Positions 12,137 through 21,214 of a stretch of DNA of 64,000 nucleotides are shown in pieces. Location of the stretch: the NCBI GenBank assembly GCA_028455995.1, contig JABELC010000002.1, forward strand, positions 1,488,001-1,552,000, given 5' to 3'. Under the pieces are notes generated by a model that saw only the letters and a list, made by a program, of their open reading frames with translations, was not told the DNA's origin and made no database searches. The position numbers were made by a program, and so were the translations under genes. Source of the DNA: Scleromitrula shiraiana. Taxonomy: Eukaryota > Ascomycota > Leotiomycetes > Helotiales > Sclerotiniaceae. Each line of letters opens with the position of its first letter. The stretch's first letter is position 1.

Positions 12137-13757
12137 ATGAGTTCCTCTTCAGATTGGAAACAAGACCTTCGAGCAGCAGATAGATATGAGAATATACAAA
12201 AGCTGTAAGATTCTGCTCAACTTATATTTGACATACACACCCCTCAATTAACATATCACCATATTCTCATCTACTAACGTCATCACCATTTCAGGAAGAA
12301 AATTCTTGCCGTCAATGGATCCACTGAAAACGCACAGAAGGTGGCATTTGATGCCGAATCTGAAGCTTATACTTCTTCGGTATCCAGAGTGAGTTAAGAT
12401 CGTTTCAGATAAAGTCATGATATCACGTGAGCTACGATGTCTTTACTTCCATTTCGTTGAGTGTTGCTTCATTTAGGTCTATAGCGATTTAAGATCCTGT
12501 AATAGTTTGCTACAGATATGCAATTTTTTCGTGGGTTCATGAGTATTTGAGTGTAAATTTGCATTAGTAAAGTTCTTCATGTTGTAAACACACATCTATC
12601 TAGACATTACTGAGATGCATTAATTCATTTTATCCTTGCTCTGTTATACTTCATTACTCTTTGTCTCTCCTGATGAATTTACTAACCCATTAAACATAGG
12701 AAGCCTACGATGCTGCTTGCAACTCAATCATTAATACGGCTAATCAACACTCTGTGCAACCCTCACAAGATACACCAAGTACTCCGGGCATCAATATTGG
12801 TACATACCAGAACTGCCATCACATCTCTAGCGGTGCTATTTCCCAAGTCTATAGATCCGACATCTACGCCCTTAAAGTGATCACCGAGACTCATGACGTT
12901 GAACCGCACTCGCCTACCCGCGAGATTGCCATCCTCAAACAACTATCTCATCCATCTATCATAGCTCTACATTCCACGTTCCGAGATAAAGAGTCTCGAT
13001 TAGTCCTTGTACTACCATATATGCCACTCACTTTATCCGACATGTTGTCGAAAAGCAAAGAGGATCTCAACTTAAATATCACTAAGAAGATCTTTACAGA
13101 TGTGTTTTCTGGTCTTTCGTATCTCCATTCCCAGCAAATTATACACCGTGACGTCTCTCCTTCCAATATCCTTCTTCCTCAAGACATCTCTGGTCAAGAT
13201 CCAGTAATCCTTACCGATTTCGGGACTGCGTGGCATCCTACCATTTCCAATTCCACCGAGCCATCCAATAAAAAATGCCTCGAAGTTGGCACAACCTGTT
13301 ATCGGGCCCCCGAAACCCTTTTCGGTAATAAAGCTTACACCACATCACTTGATATCTGGTCTACAGGTGTACTCCTCGCTGAGTGTTTACGTTCACCTCC
13401 GAGTTCATTACTTGAAAGCAGACGAGGGGATGAAGATGGTAATCAACTAGGACTCATTTTGAGCATGTTCAAAACTCTAGGTACACCCAATGAGAAGATA
13501 TGGCCTGAGGCTATGAAGTGGAAGACCAATCCATTTGAATGGTGGACAGTATTTCCAGCAAAGTCATGGGAAGAACTCTTACCATCGGTTGAAGATGCTG
13601 GAAGAGATTTGGTCTCCAAGCTGGTTGTATACGAGAGTGGTCATAGATTGACGGCAGAAGAGGTTCGTGATAACCCTTTTTCGCTTATGTGGGGTTTACT
13701 AATCCTGCGAGAAAACAGGCATTGAAACATGCATTCTTCGAGACCAGAAAGGAATGA
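12137..13757 (+). CDS. CDK-family serine/threonine protein kinase (Csk1/CAK-like, tentative), 387 aa
   Basis: Four exons: 12137-12204, 12295-12388, 12700-13662 and 13719-13757 (1164 nt). The 311-nt intron 2 is long for this window; intron 3 has a weaker donor (GTTCGT) but a good TACTAAT branch site, and skipping it would add an unrelated tail. The kinase domain starts near residue 88 with a degenerate Gly-loop. Lys113 lies in YALKV, the C-helix motif is PTREIAIL, the catalytic loop is HRDVSPSN (Asp205), DFG is at 227-229, and the T-loop reads VGTTCYRAPE. This is CMGC/CDK architecture. The unusual HRDVSPSN (HRDLKPEN in most CDKs) and overall look resemble fission yeast Csk1, a CDK-activating kinase; that assignment is inference. 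The first ~85 residues are a non-kinase extension. Confidence 0.85.
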
Positions 13758-14056
13758 ATTAATCTCACGATAATGACATACCATAATGCAACAATTGGTT
13801 CCATTCCTTTGCTGCCGATTCAAGCTTCGATGTACACTCACGGTATTAGCGAATACCCGTTTACTGAACGTAGATAATTTCCAATTCTCAAATACGGTAA
13901 ACGATTGTTCAATAATATCCATCAAACACAAAGATTCAACAATTCATTCAAGTCATCAATCATCCATCAATCCCATCAACTTCTCCTTTAAAGCCTCAAC
14001 CCTGACCCACCATCCCAAAGTCCCCTTCACCATCCTCCCCCTTCTCCACTCACAAT

Positions 14057-14499
14057 CTAAACATTTGTAATTGGCCTCTTCAAACCTGGCTGATCCTTAC
14101 ATCCCGGATTAATACAGCAAACGGCTTTTCCAGGGCCAAAGAAATCGGAAAATCCACTGCAATCCGCTCCATATTGATTCAAGCTATTATCTTTGCAGAG
14201 CGTACCGCCGGTTCCTGGGTTCCAGCGACAGCAGAAGGGGTAGCACTATTTGGAGAAAAGAAAAAACAAACATGTTAATCGACTGCCAAAAGTTGAAGTT
14301 GGGAACAGAGAGGAGTGTTTTTGAGTGGGGTTGGAAATTCAATAAAACATACTTGGACTGGACCCGGTTGCACAGGGATTCCATCGGTCTGACGAGCGGC
14401 AAGAGCATGAACGGGCTCAGCTTCCGCAATGGCAACTGGATTTGGGGCCGCCGCGACGGTTGCGACAAGGGTGAGAAGAAGTGTCTTGAAGAATTGCAT
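14057..14499 (-). CDS. Small secreted cysteine-rich protein, 111 aa
   Basis: Two exons: 14499-14353 and 14245-14057 (336 nt); the intron has GTATGT..TAG ends. Residues 1-18 (MQFFKTLLLTLVATVAAA) are a clear signal peptide. A short pro-like region ending near LAARQ (about residue 37) follows. The mature part has eight cysteines in the order C-CC-C-C-CC-C, with spacing C-x3-CC-x10-C-x11-C-x13-CC-x4-C. This order is the hydrophobin signature, but the first and last spacings are too short and the chain is not notably hydrophobic, so I do not call it a hydrophobin. A secreted effector-like or defensive protein is possible. It lies isolated at the 3' side of the kinase gene, on the opposite strand. 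Confidence 0.78.
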
Positions 14500-16038
14500 T
14501 TTGCTTTTCGCTTGATTGCTTATTTATCTCGTGCTGTTGTGTTTTAATTCGGATCGAATCTTATTCTCGATTTGATAGATGATTTCTGGGGAACAAAAAA
14601 AATATCGCAAAGAGGGATGGAGAATCATTTATATATACCCCAAACCAAGAGTTCTAAAAAGTATGTAGATGTGATCCAAAAATCTGGATATTGTCTCGTC
14701 TCGTCTCGTCTCGTCTTGCCATGCCATGCCATGTCTTATCTTCATTTCCCACTCTCTTCTGATTTTCTGTTATTATCAGGCTAAAAAATTCTTGGAATGT
14801 ACGCAATGTGGAAGGAAAACCCCAAAGAATTCTTCCCTCTTTTTCCTCTTCTTTCTCGATTTTCGATTCTCGATCTCCAGTCTCACCACACTCACCATTG
14901 CTTCTCCCCATCAGCTGGACAAAGTCTGGCCGAATTTTTCAATCGAGATTCAGCCTTCTCAGCCCTTTCCCCTTGTTTTTCTGCAGAGATACATATATGT
15001 GCATTGTGCATGTGCATGTACATGTGTATGGATTATTAGAGGAATGTGGAGTGCAGAAAGTAAAGAATGAAACGCCCTTCTAGATTTTCTTTTCTATTCG
15101 ATAACAGCCGAGCCGTTGATAACCTTTCCCAACTACTTACGCCGACTTTAGAGTTTCTTCAGTGGGCGAAGCAATTCACAACTTCTAGTTATTTGATGCT
15201 TAGTTGGATGTTGGATGCTGGATCGGTGGTCCAGACTTCAGACTCAGCTTCTAAACTATTGTGGCAGGATGATAGATAATTCGGACGAGGCACAACACGT
15301 GGGCCATCTTCGCAGGAAAGTTTTAAACAAAAATAGTAATTTTTATTCTTCAAGTCTCACACAAAATGCAAGTGTTCGGGAATATTCAATATTCAATATT
15401 CATATCATAAAGATGCATCGTATTTCTAAGTCCGCTAATTTATCCCGCTAGCAAGAGTTCTAGCCTCTGCTCATCAGATATCCCATCTTCTTAACTATGT
15501 TTGTTCCTTTCCATAATAATATTCAGTAATGCATATTGGTATCAGTATCAGTATCATATCTAGATCCTCCCCTCGAATAATAACTCCAAGTGTCTCAACG
15601 CCACGAAAGTGCATGCTCTCGATCGATTTGCATCCACCCATTCTAATCCAGCCAGGTCCAGCCAGGTCCAGTCAGGTCCAGCCAGACTTATTCATCCTTG
15701 ATTTCACGCCAAGTAGTAACTACTGAGAAGAGAGAGTAATAAAATAGAGTAAAAGAAAAACGGGGACGGGGTGAGGAAAAAAGGGAAATTAAAAAAATAT
15801 CAACGCAAATCAACGCCATCAAAGACACCCATCCATACCCCAAACCATAACTCCAAATAATCCAGAACGAACAAAAATGAAAAATGAAGAGAAAGAAAAG
15901 AAAATCGAAGAATAAAGTGCAAAATCAGGTGGATACCATTACATGTGAATGATCATGCCAGCCATAGATGCTATTATATGGAACATTTTAACTTTCTGCC
16001 CATCTCCTTGTTTGTAAGTAAATAATGTATTTTTCGTT
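14500..16038. other. Intergenic, simple repeats
   Basis: No gene is seen. The stretch contains a TCTCG pentamer run at about 14693-14716 followed by GCCAT repeats to about 14733, and four imperfect copies of a CCAGCCAGGT-type decamer near 15649-15686. Pyrimidine-rich tracts around 14830-14880 belong to the region upstream of the secreted protein gene. Confidence 0.5.
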
Positions 16039-17989
16039 TCATATTGTAACATATTCTGCGTCCATTGGGGTATCTCTGTCAGGGTCCGTACTGTTAAACA
16101 TATTTATCTCATCCAAGAGTTGGTCATCATCGAGGGGCGAATAGTATTCCTCTGTTTCCATAGGGGTGCCATCATAAGATGTCATGAAATACTGAGACTT
16201 TAGGAATGAGGTGGTGTTGACGAAATTCGATTCGCCAGCAAATCGGTAATCGTCGAGTTCGAAATTAAGAGAATTTTTCCGGGTTACGGCCGGCTTGATT
16301 GTATTCAATGAGTGAGGGGCCTTTTCAGTTGCCGTGTTGCCATCTTTATTGCTATTAGCGCAGTCCATGTGATTGGCGGGGTTGACTTCATTGGTTTTAT
16401 TGGTGTCATGGATATCATTGATGGTATTAACGTCTATTGTGATATTTGTGCCATCTGTGTGAGTGGTGCCGTTGATACTGGTCATACTATTCGTGAGGTT
16501 GACGCCACTAGTGTTGGCCATCTTTCCGTTTTGATAACCATTTACCACGCCACCTTGCTTTCCCAGACTCGATTTGCGGCTTTCGATACTGCTATTGCTG
16601 CTGACACGCCTACTTGATCCAGGAGTTGCACTTGTCGCAGCGCTTGTCGCTGAGTTACCAGTACCATCGTCAAAAAGGTTTTCGAGCACACTGACTGACC
16701 AAACTTCTCCATGAGTATCACATCTCCAGGTACCAGATGCATCATGCTCGGGACAAGCGTTATGCAGCTGGTCTCCCCAGCCCATTTTATAAACCACGCT
16801 ATTAGGCATGATCTCCCAATATTTTTTAGTGCCAATAACATCTCCCACAAAAAAGCGAGGCCAGTGATTACTTTCTTGATTCATGGTTATAACCTTATAA
16901 ACTCTGGCGCCTGTCAAGAGAAGCATTGGTACCCGGATTTCTGGATTGTCTGTTTGTGGTGGAAGAAATTTAGGGCGACCACCATATAAAGGTGAAGATC
17001 GAGTTGCTCGAGAGAAATGAAGAACAAATTGGTGCAAAGAGTGCTCGAAGTTTTTTGACGATTGCTTCAAAGAGGTCAGAATTGGACAGCAGAAAACTGT
17101 CTTGGGCGACTTTAAGGCATCTAAATTCATAGGATCGATGAATTTTGCCTTTTGCTCAACTTTTCTCACGTGAGTATTGATAGTTGGCTTTGCTCTTGGG
17201 GCCACGAAAGAATGAGCGCCTCTGAATGGATTTCTTAAGTGAATTTGTGGCCCCAACAGCCCATCTTGAGCTTGAACCAGTGGTCGAGATTCTTGCGTGT
17301 TTTGATCTTCTGAATCTAACGAGCGTGTTGCAGCAGGGACACTAGAGCCCAAGGTCAACTTGGGATCTACTGATACCACTTCGGAAGACTGGTTATCAAG
17401 AGTCGGAATCTCTGCAGGATGGTTGTATCCGCCAGCGGATAATAGGGATGGATCGATTAAATGGTTGGAAATGTGAGAGTTTGGTTTGTCACTCACATCC
17501 TCAAATTTGAGGTTAACGGGCGTATTGAGGAGGGAGTGTTGTAGTGATCTTGGCGAAGGTGAGTAGACAACTGGATATTTTTCGCCATTGTTGTTGTCCT
17601 TGATAGTGTTGTAGATAGGAAGTAAGGATGAATTATTATTTATTGCCATTGCATTTGATCGAATAATTATCTGTTATTGTCGTTATTATTGTTAGTGATT
17701 GAGTATTAAGAGATAAGGAGAAGAGAGTTGAAATGGGAATTGAAAGATATGGGGGAATATCTGATTCTCATTTATTTACCTTTTGACCTCCGGAAATTAC
17801 AGTGTTAAGAGTGAATTTTGAGATCGACTCTGCTACGCCCAAAGTCAAATCGTTTTTAATTTCCTCAACATGGCTCCATGGTTGGCTGCCTTGTATACCT
17901 AGATCTAGGTCCCCTGGCAGGTTTTCCCCGTCTCTAGCTGCACATGTATTCAATCTCAGCTGAGGCTTTGAGAATGATGAGGACGTCAT
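16039..17989 (-). CDS. Hypothetical protein, 613 aa, two exons
   Basis: The main exon (17670-16039) is one long frame with an internal ATG at 17649, but an upstream exon (17989-17780, 70 codons from MTSSSFSKPQL) splices onto it in frame. The intron has GTAAATA donor, CACTAAC branch and AACAG acceptor, and both exons are phase 0. I therefore prefer the longer model; translation could also begin at 17649. The protein has no signal peptide or membrane helix. Residues ~330-420 look folded, with a VYKVITM..HWPRFFVGDVIG segment and a CxxHGEVWSVSVLENLF motif. The C-terminal third is Asn/Thr-rich with loose repeats (TNKTNEVNPANHMD style). I do not recognise the family. A similar CxxHGxxWSxS motif ends the protein encoded at 21215-23710, so the two may be distant paralogues. 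Confidence 0.7.
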
Positions 17990-18773
17990 GGCATCTAATT
18001 TCACTTTTATTTTGATTTCCAAGTTTTGTCTTCAGTCTTTTCTGTTCTTGACAAATAGGGAAAGTTGCTTGTAGCTCAGACTGAGTATTATTGGATACCT
18101 GTAGATTTACCAATAAGAATTGAACCCTATAGGTTATGGTGTTTATTAGTGAAGTATCATTCTTGTTGTATGCTACTAACAAGAACAAAACTGCCAGTTG
18201 AATAATAATAATTCATATTCTATGAATAACCCCGAAGAATCCACATGATGGAATGTTTTTTCTATTGTAAAAAACAGTGAATTTACAAAGTGGCGATGCT
18301 CTTCTCATATCTAGTCTTGCGTGCTTCTCAAGCTCGTCCCTTCTACGTTAGGCTACTAGTAACTTGAATAGAAGGAATTTGGAGGAACTTCAAAAACTAA
18401 AACCTCAAAGGAAGCATCCAGTCTGAGTTAGATATAGTAGGAGCTATCTAGGATCTAAATAGTCCTTCCAATTATATTTTAATATGGTTTTATCAATCAA
18501 ATACGCCTTCCTTACTTGTCAGTTTTGGCACAATACCAATGACTAATGAATTTAGATAAAATTAAACTTACATTGATTGAGAAGGGTAAAATTGCTGTCA
18601 ACTTCTAGCTGTAGAGATAGTGTACAGTTGCTAAGATCCTTTTTATTCCTTCTGCGGATTCTAATATCTGGTGAGAGCTAGAATTGTCTTTGCTCACACA
18701 AAACCCAAGAAATATTTGCCATGATAACTAATAGACCATTTTTACACCAGAACTCCACAACCCGCCCATGACA
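17990..18773. other. Intergenic, nothing recognised
   Basis: AT-rich stretch between two minus-strand genes, presumably the promoter of the 613-aa protein gene and the 3' flank of the next. No domain, repeat or RNA is seen. Confidence 0.4.
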
Positions 18774-19387
18774 TTATCTCAAAATGACTTGCTTCCTCGA
18801 AAATAAAGTACATCTAAAAGCAGCTTCATGCTCCTCACATATTAACTCCAAGTCCTGCACAACCTCACGAATAAAAATACCCTGCAACCATGTAGGAACA
18901 TACGTTGAACACGCGGAGGAATTGACTACATCCTCTCGATGAATTTCCACAAACATGCCTGGCTCTTGTAACGATTGAGCAAGAAAGACTGTAACAAATG
19001 GAGTATCTACTTTGATCATAAACCTTGTTGTCTTGAGTAGTGGTGCAAGATTTTTGATGGCTTCAGCCGGCTCAGCCTGGATTCTTCCTTTAGACAGCGC
19101 AATTAAAAAGGAAACCCAAGGTGTATCGAAAATTTTAGGAATTAGATATGTGCCAGAACAACAAAAAGCATCTTTAATTTGGTGTGTTCTCGTTGTATTG
19201 ACGGCCATTGAAGAAGCGTTCGATAATTTGCCAGTCCCGATTGTCTAGAAGGTCACATCAGAACTTCTCAAAGACTTAATAGCAAGGAGATATTGGAGCT
19301 CACCTCGAAATCATACTGATTTAGAGCTACTGAAAGATACTGCCAATTTGAGAGGGAATCCAGTGGTAATTCTTCCATTCTAGCCAT
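18774..19387 (-). CDS. Hypothetical protein, 184 aa
   Basis: Two exons: 19387-19304 (28 codons from MARMEELPLDSL) and 19244-18774 (157 codons with stop), phase 0, with GTGAGC donor and TTCTAG acceptor. The protein looks globular, with alternating hydrophobic segments (TYLIPKIFDTPWVSFLIALSK, TPFVTVFLAQSL) and three cysteines in the C-terminal half. There is no signal peptide or clear membrane helix, and I recognise no family. It follows the 613-aa gene in tandem on the same strand. The ORF ending is plausible, but a short protein of unknown family could also be a remnant of a larger gene. Confidence 0.5.
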
Positions 19388-20914
19388 TGTTCTAGATCGT
19401 TGAAGTTCACAAGTCGAAGGTTCACGTTTCTACTTGAGTTTCCATCATCCTTAATGCTGACTCCTGTTATTAATAACTAGAGATTTGCCTGCTGGTACCA
19501 TTCAGATTTAAATCAACATAAACGGGTTACTTTGGTTCAATCAGGCTGCCTTACGTATGTAGGTATATTTCTCTTTGAAGGGTGAATCACGATTTGAGAG
19601 TATCTGCCTTTCTGGTGTGGTAGTAAAATGTAGTTAGTTTAACTCCGCGGCTGAACTGCAGGAACTACCTGCTGTGAACGTACCTAGGCAGGTAGCATCA
19701 CAACCTAATTACAAAATGGATCTCACAATATGGGTAACGATTAGTACAAAATGGCAGTTAGAGGTTTATGCATTCTAGATTATAGCTACAAAAACTTCAA
19801 ATTCAATGTTGTAAGTATGTTATGATTGAGCGAGTATGACGTAAGATATCTAGCTATGCTTCTTCATCATTCATTACACACTCACCGGCAGGAACGAAGA
19901 ACTAGTAGACTTCACCAAACAAAAGTAACACTTCACTTCCAAAACAGTGAAATCCTGATTACTATTGTTATATTATTATTATTACCGCTCCGATTAATTT
20001 TTGAATCACATTTGAATCTCGCTATCTAGCTACTATCTTGGGAGGTAGCGTGCAGGAGATATTCTAGAGTCCAGACGATCAACCACACCTTACGAATTGA
20101 ATACCAATAAAACCATAGGATAAACCCTTGGAAATCAAGAAAAATAACTCATTCTATAATCACCAAACTCCTGACCACCAATTGGAATACACTCCCAAGA
20201 GAAAATTGAGTAATCATTGAATACAAGCCAAGGGTAAAAAGAAGTCCTGAAACTTGCCAACCCCCACGGGTAAAGTGACGATATCATATCACCACATCAC
20301 AACATATCGACGGTAATTGTAGATTCACTCACAGCTTACTATCATCCCTGAATTGCTTCACCTTCTAAAAATAAGTCTTTTTTTCCCTTCCCAGCTCAAA
20401 AGTCCCCGAACGGCATTCTCCATTCTCCACATGTTCAGACTAATTCACTCATGATATGCTTGATATTCATCGTGGTATGGTACTCATGACCTCGCCTCCA
20501 AAACACTTTGGTACTACTTCAAATTCAACTAATAAATACCTTGGAACTTGGAACTTGAAACCTGGAACAAGCCAATTCATTTTCTGATGTCGGTTCAAAA
20601 GATAAACTTTTGAATATTTGAAGTTGATTTTGTTTTGATTGCTTGTTCAAGATACAGACATTGAAATGTTTTTTTTGAGTTAAAGTATTTTAAATGTTTG
20701 TATAAAATCTAGATATTGAAATATTGCTTGAATTAAATGATTTTAAATGTCTGTATAAAATATAGATATTCAAACAAGCAAGAACATAAATGATTGTATT
20801 GTATATTAGTATCAACCGAACAGACATCCAAAACTTGGATAGCTCGGGACCGACACTGCCATTGAAACTAAGCGACTTTGCTGCCTGTTCTCGATTTCAC
20901 GGAGATGGTTTGAA
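19388..20914. other. Intergenic, AT-rich, with a palindromic repeat copy
   Basis: No complete gene is seen. The right part (about 20560-20850) is occupied by the AT-rich palindromic repeat family. The left part may contain the promoter of the 184-aa gene. Confidence 0.4.
20560..20850. repeat. AT-rich palindromic dispersed repeat, copy 1
   Basis: Contains repeated near-palindromic modules of the form TGTNTGTATAAAAT-NTAGATATTNAAA, two of them about 60 bp apart (around 20695-20725 and 20745-20775), plus a half-module near 20650. The right end reads ACAGACATCCAAAA..GATAGCTCGG, which resembles ends at 24340, 24605 and, inverted, 57345. Boundaries are approximate. Confidence 0.6.
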
Positions 20915-21058
20915 ATGGATTCACTACTGACATTCGTCCTGGATGCCCGCGGGCACATTGCGCAGCCCGCGTTCCAAATTCTGATACCATATTACCCAGA
21001 TACTGGCGCTGCCGCCGCAGATGAGCATTGGCTAGTTAGATATCTGAAACACCTGAAG
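20915..21058 (+). pseudogene. Orphan 5' exon or gene remnant, 48 codons
   Basis: An ATG-initiated stretch (MDSLLTFVLDARGHIAQPAF..) of 48 codons is followed exactly by a GTATGT donor at 21059. Its base composition is clearly more GC-rich than the surroundings, like real coding sequence here. No continuation exon is visible downstream: the next ~150 bp is AT-rich and then the opposite-strand 831-aa gene ends. It also abuts the palindromic repeat on its left. It looks like the surviving first exon of a truncated gene, but a very short real gene cannot be ruled out. Confidence 0.4.
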
Positions 21059-21214
21059 GTATGTTCATAAATTCACTTCAATTTGTTTTCACAATTCTCC
21101 AGCCATTGTTAAAATTCAGTTGCAGTTGAAGTTATTGTTTTATTCGCTGTGTTTGTATCTTATACTATCTACCATTTTTGCTATACACTGCAACCCTGAC
21201 ATTAAGCCATTTAA

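Noticed and set aside
13663..13725. Read-through C-terminus of the kinase
   Set aside because: The 57 nt contain a TACTAAT branch site and an AACAG acceptor, and splicing yields a kinase-like C-terminal helix (ALKHAFFETRKE) instead of an unrelated tail.
14057..14499. Calling the secreted eight-Cys protein a hydrophobin
   Set aside because: The cysteine order matches but outer spacings and hydrophobicity do not.
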